The notes below the pieces were generated by a model that ran no database searches, was not told where the DNA came from, and worked only from the letters and a program-made list of their open reading frames with translations. Positions 37,336 through 46,458 of a DNA stretch of 64,000 nt are shown in pieces (the stretch's first letter is position 1; each line of letters starts with the position of its first letter). The position numbers and the translations under genes are program-made. The stretch comes from Eubacterium sp. AF36-5BH (GTDB taxonomy: Bacteria; Bacillota; Clostridia; Lachnospirales; Lachnospiraceae). The stretch covers positions 88,716 through 152,715 of the forward strand of contig NZ_QTVG01000007.1 in assembly GCF_003460505.1 (NCBI RefSeq). The letters are read 5' to 3'.

Positions 37336-38937
37336 TTATTTCTGTGGTCCTGCTGAAACAAGTGCTTTTCCTGCTTCGTTTCCTTCGTATTTTGCGAAGT
37401 TCTTGATGAATCTGTCTGCAAGATCTAATGCCTTTGTTTCCCATTCTGAAGCATCAGCGTAAGTATCTCTTGGATCAAGAATTCCTGCATCTACTCCAGG
37501 AAGTTCTGTTGGAGCTTCAAAGTTGAAGTATGGAATTGTCTTTGTAGGAACTTCGTTGATTGCTCCGCTTAAGATAGCATCGATGATACCACGTGTATCC
37601 TTAATTGAGATACGCTTTCCTGTACCATTCCATCCTGTGTTTACAAGATATGCCTTAGCGCCGTTCTTTTCCATCTTCTTAACTAATTCTTCAGCGTATT
37701 TTGTTGGATGAAGCTCTAAGAAAGCCTGTCCGAAACATGCTGAGAATGTTGGAGTTGGTTCTGTAATTCCACGTTCTGTACCAGCTAATTTTGCTGTAAA
37801 TCCTGATAAGAAGTAATACTGTGTCTGACCTTCTGTTAAGATTGATACTGGTGGTAATACTCCAAATGCATCTGCTGATAAGAAGATTACGTTCTTAGCT
37901 GCTGGTGCTGATGAAATAGGACGTACAATATTTTTAATATGATTGATTGGGTAAGAAACACGAGTGTTTTCTGTTACGCTCTTATCAGCGAAATCAATCT
38001 TTCCATTTTCATCTAATGTTACATTTTCAAGAAGTGCATCACGCTTAATAGCATTGTAGATATCTGGTTCTGATTCCTTATCTAAGTCAATAACCTTAGC
38101 GTAGCATCCACCTTCAAAGTTGAATACTCCGTTGTCATCCCAACCATGTTCGTCATCACCGATTAAGAGACGCTTAGGATCTGTTGAAAGTGTTGTCTTT
38201 CCTGTTCCTGATAAACCGAAGAAAATTGCTGTGTTTTCTCCATTTAAATCTGTATTTGCTGAACAGTGCATTGAAGCAATACCCTTAAGTGGTAAGTAGT
38301 AGTTCATCATTGAGAACATACCCTTCTTCATTTCTCCGCCGTACCATGTGTTAATGATAACCTGTTCACGGCTTGTGATATTGAATGCAACTGCTGTTTC
38401 TGAGTTTAATCCAAGTTCTTTGTAGTTTTCTACTTTTGCCTTTGAAGCATTGTATACTACGAAGTCTGGTTCGAAGTTCTTGAGTTCTTCTTCTGTTGGC
38501 TTAATGAACATATTTGTTACGAAATGTGCCTGCCAAGCTACTTCTACGATAAAACGGATAGCCATACGTGTGTCTGCATTTGCTCCACAGAAAGCATCTA
38601 CTACATAAAGTTTCTTGTTTGAAAGTTCTTTCTTAGCGATGTCCTTTAATGTAGCCCATACATCTTCTGATAATGGATGGTTATCGTTTGCGTATTCATC
38701 TGATGTCCACCAAACAGTGTCCTTTGAATTTTCATCCATAACGATGTATTTGTCTTTAGGTGAACGTCCTGTGTATACACCAGTCTTAACGTTTACTGCA
38801 CCTAATTCACTTTCCTGACCTTTGTCAAAACCTTCAAGTTCTGGCTTTGTTTCTTCTGCAAATAACTCTTCGTATGATGGATTGTAAACAATTTCAGTTG
38901 TTCCATTAATTCCATATTTTGTTAAATCGATTGCCAT
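37336..38937 (-). CDS. pckA: ATP-dependent phosphoenolpyruvate carboxykinase
   Basis: PckA interconverts oxaloacetate + ATP and PEP + CO2 + ADP. In fermenting anaerobes it often runs toward oxaloacetate, feeding succinate formation and fixing CO2. The 533 residues include [27 protein letters not shown], the kinase P-loop [19 protein letters not shown] and [18 protein letters not shown], all diagnostic of the ATP-using enzyme. AAGGAG precedes the ATG by 11 nt. It is a single gene with its own promoter and a strong terminator. A 10-bp imperfect hairpin (38972-38981/38998-39007) lies in its leader. Confidence 0.97.
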   Translation of the reverse strand: MAIDLTKYGINGTTEIVYNPSYEELFAEETKPELEGFDKGQESELGAVNVKTGVYTGRSPKDKYIVMDENSKDTVWWTSDEYANDNHPLSEDVWATLKDIAKKELSNKKLYVVDAFCGANADTRMAIRFIVEVAWQAHFVTNMFIKPTEEELKNFEPDFVVYNASKAKVENYKELGLNSETAVAFNITSREQVIINTWYGGEMKKGMFSMMNYYLPLKGIASMHCSANTDLNGENTAIFFGLSGTGKTTLSTDPKRLLIGDDEHGWDDNGVFNFEGGCYAKVIDLDKESEPDIYNAIKRDALLENVTLDENGKIDFADKSVTENTRVSYPINHIKNIVRPISSAPAAKNVIFLSADAFGVLPPVSILTEGQTQYYFLSGFTAKLAGTERGITEPTPTFSACFGQAFLELHPTKYAEELVKKMEKNGAKAYLVNTGWNGTGKRISIKDTRGIIDAILSGAINEVPTKTIPYFNFEAPTELPGVDAGILDPRDTYADASEWETKALDLADRFIKNFAKYEGNEAGKALVSAGPQK

Positions 38938-39043
38938 TTTAATAATACTCCTTTTCTATCTTGTTTTTCGAAAAGTCACCAAGGAATTTAATAATTATGG
39001 TGCCTTTCTTACCTAAAGCAAAAAAATCTCGCTTTACGCATAT

Positions 39044-39071
39044 ATTATACATTAATAACTGACAAATTCAA
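39044..39071 (-). promoter_or_regulatory. pckA: Putative pckA promoter
   Basis: On the minus strand TTGAAT (39066-39071) and TATAAT (39044-39049) are separated by 16 bp, about 107 bp upstream of the ATG. No gene lies between 38938 and 39256; the rest of this gap is AT-rich without clear structure. Confidence 0.6.
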
Positions 39072-39256
39072 TGCTTATTCAACAAATTTATGCATTTCGT
39101 TAAAAAATTAACCATAAATTATTTTTATGATTGACATGTCTTTTAACCAATAAGAAATCATTCCTTTTGAACTATTGCAAAATTTACAACAATTTCCCAA
39201 TGTTCTAACTCTCCATTTCGTAATTTTTATAATTGGAGTGGTTTGTATATTCTTTA

Positions 39257-39989
39257 TCATCTTTGATACTTTGTTCCTCTTCCATTACCTGTTTTCTCAA
39301 TATAGTCCTGCTCGACAAGGTGGTTTAAAATTGATATAACTTTTGATTTTTTTACAATTGCAAAACTGGACATAGACTTTGTGTCAAGTAAGTTAAATAT
39401 AACCGATTCATCGCCTTCTAATGTATTTTTTTCAATGATTGAAAGGCATATTTTAATCATGTTTTCAGTTATTACATATTGCAGCTTTATAGCATTATCT
39501 TTATAATATTGATTTATTCTTTTTATTCCAGTTCCGAAACATTCTATACATATGCAATCTTAAAAACACATTGCATAAAATATAGTTTCTAGGTATGGAT
39601 ATTCCTCCGTTCAAATATTCTTCCTTAGAAATACCCTTTGGTAATACACCGGGAGAGGTGATTTCTATCCTATTATCATACATGGCCACGTTGATGTTTG
39701 ATTTCACATCCCATGTTCTATGTGCTAATTCATTTGCTATAGCTTCCCTGAATGCTTCCTTAGGAATCAATTCTTTTATACGCTTTCGATTTGTAAAAAT
39801 ATGGTTTGTTACTACCCTCTTCAACAGTAAGGACTATTACTGATGTATTTTCATTTATATTTAATCTATAATCCGGTACAGGTGAAATACTATCATTTAT
39901 CCTATTTTCTATATCCGTGCATGCCTGAACGGGATTTTTAACTCCAACTTCAATTCCATCATCATCTACTCCAAAACGTATTTTTTTCG
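39257..39989 (-). pseudogene. Degraded AlbA_2/RecG-like putative DNA-binding regulator
   Basis: Pieces of one protein lie in different frames. At 39780-39989 the frame reads IRFGVDDDGIEVGV ... KPYFYKSKAYKRIDS, the end of an AlbA_2 (Schlafen-type) domain, then a stop. A second frame, 39501-39824, continues with FREAIANELAHRTWD, NRIEITSPGVLPKG and ISIPRNYILCNVFLRL, the usual C-terminal ATP-binding half. About 39535 the frame shifts again to IECFGTGIKRINQYYKDN and runs to the stop at 39257, where a short winged-helix end (VISILNHLVEQDYIEKTGNG) is kept. The AlbA_2 N-terminus and the section joining the two halves are missing. It is a decayed gene, not a functional one. Confidence 0.8.
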
Positions 39990-40140
39990 TTCGCTTTTCG
40001 TTTGATTATTAAACATATTTTTTAGTTTTTGTTTGATTTTCAGACGTATTTTTAAGTTTTCGTTTGATTTTACGTTTATTTTTCAAACGTATTCTTAATT
40101 TTTGTTTAATTTACGTCTAATTTCCAAACGTATTTGCTAA
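39990..40140. repeat. Degenerate AT-rich tandem repeat
   Basis: The words ttttgtttgatttt, aaacgtattttt and taattttt alternate over about 150 bp, giving four or five diverged units of roughly 31-41 bp. The word AAATACGTTT also occurs at the start of the adjacent AlbA_2 fragment, so the array may have grown from that coding sequence. Confidence 0.55.
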
Positions 40141-40149
40141 TTTTTAACA

Positions 40150-41763
40150 TTATTTCAGAATCACAATCTGCCCTACTGCTTTCTTATATTTATCTTCTAC
40201 AATCTTAAGCCTTCCACTTTCAATTAAATATTCCATTGAAAATACACAAAAAAAAGCATCTGATGAAAACAAATATTGATTTATGTATTCCCTTTGAATC
40301 TTTACGTTCTTTGGCATGTTATCCGGTTCTAATAAAGCCTGATACTCTCTAATCAGATTAAGATTTTTTTCAATTACTTCATTTTTTATATTGTAAGCCA
40401 TTTTCTCAAGTTTTTCTCTTATTTCTCCTGATTTTATTGCCACAACACCTAATTCATACACTCCATCTTGCTTTATAATATAGCCTTTTTCCAAAAGATA
40501 TGTATATTCATCAACACTAAGAATATCGCCACTGATAAATCTGCCAATCAACTTAAGATCCCTTTGTATATTAGGGCCACCATAGTATTCTGTCACTCGT
40601 TTATCCGACCATTTGCTATCCACCAGCCACAGTTTTAACAGCTCATCTTCATTCCAACATGGTCCACAAAATTCCTCCGTGATATTTAATATTTCTTTTT
40701 CACTCTCTGAATCAACACTGGCAGTAATAATATTGCAACCACCATCCGGTCTAATGGTTGCTGCCTGCTCAAATGTAATTGTTTTTTTAATACTATCTAC
40801 ATTAGCTGTTGCAATCAGATATATTAATAATCCCCACATTCTAAAGTTATCATCCTTAGGGCCTAAAATATCCGGGCTATTTAAGTAGTTGTTATTTACA
40901 ATTTCATCAAATAATTTTGCAGAAAGCTCTTCTGCTATTTTTCTATAGCATTTCTTAATAATGTTGACTTCATTTTCCCCATTTGTTTCTTCTATAATTA
41001 TATTGCAAATGTATTTGTTTTTGTCTCTTATAACAAGTTGATGTTCCTCAAGAAATTCGATTTCACTTTCTACATAAACCGGAGAAACATTCATAATATC
41101 AGCAATTTCTTCAATTGTTCTTGCTGAATCTTTTATCGTATACAGAATATTTTGAGACAATGCACTTCTTACATACTTTATTGGATTTCCCATTGTTCCC
41201 GTATACCCATCATATCTAACCTTTGCAAACTTTATTGGATTAAATTTTAAATCATTTATATTTCTCATCTTTGCCATACCTCGTTTCAATTCGTTCTTTG
41301 CCACACTTAGGTGCCACTTTACTGTTCCCACTGGAAGATTTAAAATAGAAGCTATTTCTTTTTGCTTTTTTTCTTCGTAATAATACATAATGAGAATTTG
41401 TCGCTGAATCTTAGACAGATAAGCAATTTCTTTTCTAATTCTGTGATAGTTTTCCTTTTCTATCATGCTATCAATTATATCCTTGCCACCATCACTTGTT
41501 TTAACTTCATTATCATCTATTGAAACATTCATCTTAAAGCGACCATTTTCCCTATAGAAATTAACCAAAGTATTTCTAGCTACGGTCCACACAAATCCAT
41601 CTACATTAATCACATCTTTAATGCACAACGACTTATACAGTTTAAAAGCTATCTCCTGCGATATGTCTTGTACGTCAGCCTCGTTTGACACTCTTTTCTT
41701 TACAAAACTGTATATTCGATTTATGTAATTATTAACGATTTCTCCTGCTTCTTTTTGCTCCAT
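40150..41763 (-). CDS. Sigma-70 family factor with long C-terminal extension (1)
   Basis: The protein has 537 residues. The first ~175 form an ECF-like sigma factor: region 2 (YINRIYSFVKKRVSNEADVQDISQEIAF, split: YINRIYSFVKKR and DVQDISQEIAFKLYKS) and region 4 (QRQILIMYYYEEKKQKEIAS, LPVGTVKWHLSVAKNELKRG). A winged-helix-like piece follows (about 200-255, TIEEIADIMNVSPVYVESEI). The last ~280 residues match no family I know and may be a sensing domain. Normal ECF factors have under 200 residues and a separate anti-sigma; none is encoded here. GGAGG lies 6 nt before the ATG at 41763. A paralogue lies at 43459-45096. The palindrome TGAACATGTTCA is just upstream. Confidence 0.85.
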   Translation of the reverse strand: MEQKEAGEIVNNYINRIYSFVKKRVSNEADVQDISQEIAFKLYKSLCIKDVINVDGFVWTVARNTLVNFYRENGRFKMNVSIDDNEVKTSDGGKDIIDSMIEKENYHRIRKEIAYLSKIQRQILIMYYYEEKKQKEIASILNLPVGTVKWHLSVAKNELKRGMAKMRNINDLKFNPIKFAKVRYDGYTGTMGNPIKYVRSALSQNILYTIKDSARTIEEIADIMNVSPVYVESEIEFLEEHQLVIRDKNKYICNIIIEETNGENEVNIIKKCYRKIAEELSAKLFDEIVNNNYLNSPDILGPKDDNFRMWGLLIYLIATANVDSIKKTITFEQAATIRPDGGCNIITASVDSESEKEILNITEEFCGPCWNEDELLKLWLVDSKWSDKRVTEYYGGPNIQRDLKLIGRFISGDILSVDEYTYLLEKGYIIKQDGVYELGVVAIKSGEIREKLEKMAYNIKNEVIEKNLNLIREYQALLEPDNMPKNVKIQREYINQYLFSSDAFFCVFSMEYLIESGRLKIVEDKYKKAVGQIVILK

Positions 41764-41787
41764 TTTCTCCTCCATTATGTGCTTTAT

Positions 41788-41799
41788 TGAACATGTTCA
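41788..41799. promoter_or_regulatory. Palindrome upstream of sigma factor gene 1
   Basis: TGAACATGTTCA is a perfect 12-bp palindrome 25 bp upstream of the start codon, between the upstream terminator and the ribosome site. It is a candidate operator. Confidence 0.4.
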
Positions 41800-41820
41800 T
41801 TAATATAGACACAACTAAGT

Positions 41821-41852
41821 AAAAAAGGTTGGAACTTTCTCCAACCTTTTTT
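41821..41852 (-). terminator. Terminator of the DUF4143 ATPase gene
   Basis: The perfect 13-bp arms are aaaaaaggttgga (41821-41833)/tccaacctttttt (41840-41852) with a 6-nt loop and a T-run on the minus strand. It lies 22 bp after the ATPase stop, so sigma gene 1 must have its own promoter in the 57 bp that follow. Confidence 0.9.
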
Positions 41853-41873
41853 AGCTTCAATCTTTTTTATTTA

Positions 41874-43202
41874 TCAAATTAGAAAGGGCATCAGATAAAA
41901 TGGCTTAAACAGTAAATTTTCTTCCTTTCCAACATCTTTCTGGGACAATAAATATATTTTATTTACATTCTTTGAAAATTTTTCAGAGAACTGCTTTATG
42001 GACTGATGTTTCCCTGCACCAGAAGATTTAATCTCAAAAGCATTTATTTTACTTTCTTCAGAAATCAGGAAATCCACTTCATAATAATGTGTGCTTCCAT
42101 TTTTTTCCCATGTATGATAATACAATTCTCTTCCAGATGCAGTAATCATTTGAGCAATAAGATTTTCATAAAGGAACCCTAAATTTGCCGGCAATTTATC
42201 TGATAACAATTTTGCGTACACAACATTTTCCGTTACAGGACGATCAGCAAACATCAATGTAACAAACAATCCCGTGTCTGAAAGGTATAGTTTATAACTA
42301 TTAAAATCTTTTGTATCTGCCAAACTCACTCTTGGATCTGTAGAATTATAGCATGGCAAAACTGTTTTTGAATCAATTAACTCATATAATAGTTCATCCT
42401 CTCTTTTATTTTTTCTTTTTCCTATTGCTACTGTGATTCGATATTTCCTTCCACCTTTTGCCAGTTGAGCCGGAATAGAATGATATAATGCTGATATTCT
42501 CCCAGACGCATCAATCTTTTTAAAATCTTCTTCGTAAAGAGCTATAATCTGTCGTTTTACCATGTCAATTTCAGAAAAATTTTTGCCATCTACATATGCT
42601 TCAACAGCCTGTGGCATTCCACCTACAGCCATATAAATTCGCAAATCTCTCATTAGTTTTCGATTTGTTGCCTGTCCAATTGCCGTTCCCATATTACATA
42701 TTTTTTGTAGAAGATTATAATTATTTCCTGTAGCGAGACAAAATTCTTCATAGTCCATTGGATAGACCTGTATTTTCATTTCCTCTGATGGAATTAATAT
42801 ATCTTTTACATTTTTCTTTATAGAAATCAACGAACCTGTTTCCAAATAACTGTATCTTCCATCAAACACTAAATGCTTAATTGCCTGTCTTGCCTTAGGG
42901 AAAAGTTGCACCTCATCAAAAATAATCAACGAATCGTGCTCATACAATGTCACACCCGTTTCTGCCTGCAACCTCAAAAAAAACATGTCCAAATTTCCTA
43001 TATCATCAAAACACTCACAAACATTGTTTGTTGTCTTTGAAAAATCAATGAGAATATATGATTTATATTCATTTTTTGCAAAATTCTCCGCAATTGTAGA
43101 TTTACCAACTCGTCTGGCACCCTCAAGTAATGCTGCATATTTATCTGAATAATGTTCTTTCCATTCTGTTAACTTTTTATAGGCTTTCCGTTCAAAATAC
43201 AT
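41874..43202 (-). CDS. AAA ATPase with DUF4143 domain
   Basis: The 442-residue protein has Walker A ARRVGKST near residue 35, Walker B SLIIFDEVQLFPKA near 95, and the C-terminal DUF4143 region with YEVDFLISEESKINAFEIKSS (split: YEVDFLISEE, INAFEIKSS), which resembles a PD-(D/E)XK nuclease fold. Such proteins are common singletons of unknown role in gut anaerobes. AGGAGG lies 5 nt before the ATG at 43202; the GTG two codons earlier overlaps that site. It lies between two paralogous sigma factor genes, followed by a strong terminator. Two direct copies of CTACATTTCTTCAAA (43273, 43306) lie upstream. Confidence 0.88.
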   Translation of the reverse strand: MYFERKAYKKLTEWKEHYSDKYAALLEGARRVGKSTIAENFAKNEYKSYILIDFSKTTNNVCECFDDIGNLDMFFLRLQAETGVTLYEHDSLIIFDEVQLFPKARQAIKHLVFDGRYSYLETGSLISIKKNVKDILIPSEEMKIQVYPMDYEEFCLATGNNYNLLQKICNMGTAIGQATNRKLMRDLRIYMAVGGMPQAVEAYVDGKNFSEIDMVKRQIIALYEEDFKKIDASGRISALYHSIPAQLAKGGRKYRITVAIGKRKNKREDELLYELIDSKTVLPCYNSTDPRVSLADTKDFNSYKLYLSDTGLFVTLMFADRPVTENVVYAKLLSDKLPANLGFLYENLIAQMITASGRELYYHTWEKNGSTHYYEVDFLISEESKINAFEIKSSGAGKHQSIKQFSEKFSKNVNKIYLLSQKDVGKEENLLFKPFYLMPFLI

Positions 43203-43272
43203 AAACACCTCCTAAATATAAACATATCATATCACAAACGTACATTTATTCAAGGTCTTACATTCGATTTTT

Positions 43273-43320
43273 CTACATTTCTTCAAAGTTTTATTTGCCA
43301 AATTCCTACATTTCTTCAAA
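43273..43320. repeat. Direct repeat upstream of the DUF4143 gene
   Basis: CTACATTTCTTCAAA occurs at 43273 and again at 43306 (period 33 bp), 70-118 bp upstream of the ATPase start. It may be a paired protein-binding site or part of an AT-rich repeat. Confidence 0.5.
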
Positions 43321-43364
43321 ACTTTTGTGTGTAAATTGTTTAAATACAGCTCTTTTTGATTTTA

Positions 43365-43405
43365 AGCTACAACTTTACATTCTTTAAGGAAATAAAGTTG
43401 TAGCT
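43365..43405 (-). terminator. Hairpin after sigma factor gene 2
   Basis: The perfect 13-bp arms are AGCTACAACTTTA (43365-43377)/TAAAGTTGTAGCT (43393-43405). The T-run on the minus strand is weak (TAAAATC), so it may be a terminator or a processing element. It lies 53 bp after the sigma gene stop. Confidence 0.55.
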
Positions 43406-43458
43406 AATTACGAGCATATCCAATATTAAATATTATATCCTTTGACATTGTTTCTATT

Positions 43459-45096
43459 TTACTTTACCTCAAGGTAAAGTCCTGCAGCACTATGCTCATA
43501 ATCTTTTGGAATTTCCAAATCATTAGAGTCATATATTCCATAATAAAATAGCGAAGAAATAGGTTGGAAGAACATTTTCATATCCCAATAAATAAAGTTA
43601 CTCATCAGTTCTTTTCGCACATATGGCAATAATATTTTTTCTACCTTACCAGCTATACAATCAGAATATTCATATGCGATATTCCTAACTGCTTCTTTTA
43701 TTAGTGTTGCTATTTTTTCAAATACGTCTCTTTTAAAAATTGGTAATAATACTTTATATCCATTGTCTGCCTTTTCAGCCAAGCCGTTTTTAATAAAACA
43801 GGCAACAATTTCTTCTTCATGTGTATTCAGCTGTTTACTACTGTTTTCAGCTATTTCCATTAATAGTGTAATATTATCGCCATTTACCCACAGGTCACGT
43901 CCCTTTGCAAATTCTTCTCCTTTGCTTGGAAAAGGGGCACACTGATAATCATTTACGAATTCAATTTTCCCATAACGTGTGGACATAAATTCCTGAGTTA
44001 AACATGACCATTCAGCTGTTTTCGTTTCATCTTGAATAGGATAATCGATATTTTCATCAGCATTGCTGTATTGCATTGTAATCCTATAATCTCTTTCCGC
44101 CTCATCTTTGTATTTTTCTTTATACTTTTCTAAATATTTTTCATTAGCAAGATACCCTATTTGATAGCCTGCAATAACATAAAAAATCCACTTTAAATAT
44201 TTGTAGTTAAAATCATTTCCATAAAAATCGAATTTTAATATTTCATCTTTTATGTTCTCCAGAGCCTGATTTACTTTGTCGAAATAACCGTTTTCGCGAA
44301 ATTCATAGTTCGCAACTGACTGTGCCTGCATGTATGCCTGCTTTGGGAACACACCAAAATTTGAAATATACTTTTTCTTATTATATGGCACGACTAATTT
44401 CACTTTTAAAAGTTGTTCCATAATTGGTTCAACATAAATTGGTGCTACTCCCATTTCATCAGAAATTTCATTAATATTCTTCGGTTCTTTTCCACACAAA
44501 ACACATATCTGTTGTGCTATTTTTTGATTATCAAGTACGCCTGCTGCCTCTCTACAACTATATCCCCAAAACCAATCTATCTCTGCCGGAGCATAAGAAA
44601 ATGTACCAATATTCTTCATTTTATCAAACCTCTCTTTCACTTTTTTCTTCGCATCAAACAATCTTCTTTTTACAGTTCCTTCTGGAATTTTTAATTCCTG
44701 TGAAATTTGTTTTACTGATTGTTCCTTCAAATAAAATCTAATTATTATTTCACGATAGTCTGATGCTAATCTTGAGAGTGAATAATTAAGATACGAAATC
44801 TTTTCATCATTAATAATCTGTTCTATCGGCTGACAAATTTCTGCAGCAACACCTCCAGCCACTTCTATTGGCAAAGTTTGAGTTTTCTTGTACTCCATAT
44901 AGTTTGCATATTTATTATGTGCCATTCTCCAATACCATCCATAAAAATTTGTAAACTTTTTTCCTTTCGAAACAGCCTTTAATGCTTCCAATAAAATATC
45001 ATGAGCTAAATCTTTTGCCGTATCGCTATTAGCCACTCGCTTTATGCAGAACAAATATGTGTTCTCGATAAGTTCATTATTAATGTATTCACTCAT
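43459..45096 (-). CDS. Sigma-70 family factor with long C-terminal extension (2)
   Basis: The 545-residue paralogue of the gene at 40150-41763 has region 2 near DTAKDLAHDILLEALKAVS and FYGWYWRMAHNKYANYMEY, region 4 with DYREIIIRFYLKEQSVKQIS and IPEGTVKRRLFDAKKKVKER, then a winged-helix-like section with NINEISDEMGVAPIYVEPIM (about 215-270) and a ~280-residue C-terminal region. Both proteins share this order and the motif VxPxYVE in the winged-helix segment, but the C-terminal regions have diverged. AGGAGG is 10 nt before the ATG, and a 16-bp palindrome lies just upstream. No anti-sigma gene is adjacent. A role as a one-component sigma switch is inferred. Confidence 0.85.
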   Translation of the reverse strand: MSEYINNELIENTYLFCIKRVANSDTAKDLAHDILLEALKAVSKGKKFTNFYGWYWRMAHNKYANYMEYKKTQTLPIEVAGGVAAEICQPIEQIINDEKISYLNYSLSRLASDYREIIIRFYLKEQSVKQISQELKIPEGTVKRRLFDAKKKVKERFDKMKNIGTFSYAPAEIDWFWGYSCREAAGVLDNQKIAQQICVLCGKEPKNINEISDEMGVAPIYVEPIMEQLLKVKLVVPYNKKKYISNFGVFPKQAYMQAQSVANYEFRENGYFDKVNQALENIKDEILKFDFYGNDFNYKYLKWIFYVIAGYQIGYLANEKYLEKYKEKYKDEAERDYRITMQYSNADENIDYPIQDETKTAEWSCLTQEFMSTRYGKIEFVNDYQCAPFPSKGEEFAKGRDLWVNGDNITLLMEIAENSSKQLNTHEEEIVACFIKNGLAEKADNGYKVLLPIFKRDVFEKIATLIKEAVRNIAYEYSDCIAGKVEKILLPYVRKELMSNFIYWDMKMFFQPISSLFYYGIYDSNDLEIPKDYEHSAAGLYLEVK

Positions 45097-45109
45097 TTTT
45101 TCTTCCTCC

Positions 45110-45125
45110 TGTAAATCGATTTACA
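45110..45125. promoter_or_regulatory. 16-bp palindrome upstream of sigma factor gene 2
   Basis: TGTAAATCGATTTACA is a perfect palindrome 14 bp upstream of the start codon, directly abutting the AGGAGG site. A bound protein here would block transcription or ribosome access, so it is a good operator candidate. Confidence 0.5.
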
Positions 45126-45171
45126 CTATATTAGTCCCTAAAAAAGCCAAAAGGTTCGCTAATTTTTATAA

Positions 45172-46110
45172 TCAAATTGTTTTCCAACAATGCTCTTTCA
45201 TAAAATCTGCAATAACTTTAAGATCATTACCTTCATAATATTTTACAAGCAGTCGTTTGAACTCCGGTACTTCTTTTTCAGGAATTACCAAGAACCCACC
45301 TCCGTGTGAAATAAGATAATGATTTGCAAAAATAACTGACGCACGTTTATTACCATCCAGAAAAATCTGTGTTTTCATACAATAAAGGCAAAGTTTTATC
45401 GCTATGTTAATAGCCTCGTCATCCTCTTCGACTATCTGTCTAATTTTGTCTTTTACATCTAATTCATTTGGTAGTGGTGGGACATAGGTAGAACCACCTA
45501 TGGTAACTGGAACACCTCTAATTCTACCACCTTCAGCGAAAAATCCTTCATTTACCAATCTTGCAATATGACTGAGCATATAGTAATCAGAACGGCTTGC
45601 AATTACATCACGATCCAAAATAAACTCCCATGCATGTTTCAAATTTAAAATTTTCTGTACGTCAGTCGCTGTCATTCCAGAAACTTTTCCATTGTCTATG
45701 ATTTCTTCTGTCTGTGGAAATGATGTTGCTACACCTTCCAAAACAGCCTGATCATAAATATTCATTTTCATGTTTGCACGAGCAAATTCTATATTAGTTA
45801 TTACGTCAGCAGAAAGTTCATCCTCGGAATAACCAACTGCAGCAAGTTGCTTTTCAATTGAACGAAGTGACTTTCTTATTTCACGTGATTCTCTGGCATT
45901 ACGAAGAAGCAAATTATATAGTTCTTCAGTGTATACGCCCACATACGTTGATGTTTGTTTTCCTGCCACACGCTTTCTTACATAAAGATATTTTCCACCT
46001 CCACGTTCTTTGATTTCCGGTGTACCATCGTAAGGCATTAAGTTTAATCTTGCATGGAGATCAGCACGACTTCTTAGTAATTCCTGTACTTCATTGTATT
46101 GTACTGTCAT
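45172..46110 (-). CDS. Fic/Fido-like protein lacking the catalytic histidine
   Basis: The 312-residue protein carries the Fic core at about 230-275: FLDGNKRASVIFANHYLISH. In active Fic enzymes the motif is HPFxDGNGR; here Gln248 and Ile249 occupy the His-Pro positions, so AMPylation by the usual mechanism is unlikely. The N-terminal ~100 residues have a YLYVRKRVAGKQTSTYVGVY motif and a helical region (LRNARESREIRKSLRSIEKQ). AAGGAGGAG precedes the ATG at 46110; the frame is open upstream without a site. It has no obvious antitoxin partner gene. It may be a regulator or an orphan toxin-like protein. Confidence 0.82.
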   Translation of the reverse strand: MTVQYNEVQELLRSRADLHARLNLMPYDGTPEIKERGGGKYLYVRKRVAGKQTSTYVGVYTEELYNLLLRNARESREIRKSLRSIEKQLAAVGYSEDELSADVITNIEFARANMKMNIYDQAVLEGVATSFPQTEEIIDNGKVSGMTATDVQKILNLKHAWEFILDRDVIASRSDYYMLSHIARLVNEGFFAEGGRIRGVPVTIGGSTYVPPLPNELDVKDKIRQIVEEDDEAINIAIKLCLYCMKTQIFLDGNKRASVIFANHYLISHGGGFLVIPEKEVPEFKRLLVKYYEGNDLKVIADFMKEHCWKTI

Positions 46111-46157
46111 TTTATCTCCTCCTTTGGGGAACATTTTTATCATTATTATAATTAAAC

Positions 46158-46188
46158 GCTCCCCAATAATCAATGTTTATTGGGGAGC
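46158..46188 (-). promoter_or_regulatory. Strong leader hairpin upstream of the Fic-like gene
   Basis: The 11-bp arms GCTCCCCAATA (46158-46168) and TATTGGGGAGC (46178-46188) lie 48 bp upstream of the start. On the minus-strand RNA a third segment, TCCCCAA next to AAGGAGG, can also pair with the TTGGGGA arm. Two alternative folds are possible, one covering the region of the ribosome site. No T-run follows, so it is not a normal terminator. Confidence 0.5.
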
Positions 46189-46343
46189 ATTTATATAAAC
46201 ATATTCCAAGTATTGCTCCTCAAATATATATACATTTATAGTATATCCAATATTTTCTCAACATTTACGTCTAGTAAACTATAAAGTTTGTTTTTATAAA
46301 ATCATACGATACTTATTATCGTTTGCATCATATATAATTATCA

Positions 46344-46376
46344 AAAAAGTTTGTGACATAAAATCACAAACTTTTT
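46344..46376 (-). terminator. rlmD: Terminator of rlmD
   Basis: The perfect 13-bp arms are aaaaagtttgtga (46344-46356)/tcacaaacttttt (46364-46376), with a T-run on the minus strand. It lies 82 bp after the rlmD stop. The rest of the gap 46111-46458 is AT-rich and holds the Fic leader hairpin. Confidence 0.85.
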
Positions 46377-46458
46377 ACCCTAAATTAAATATATTTTTCA
46401 GATTATTTCGAATTAAATTTTAGTGAAAAACTATACGTTGTCAATTTCTTATATATTT

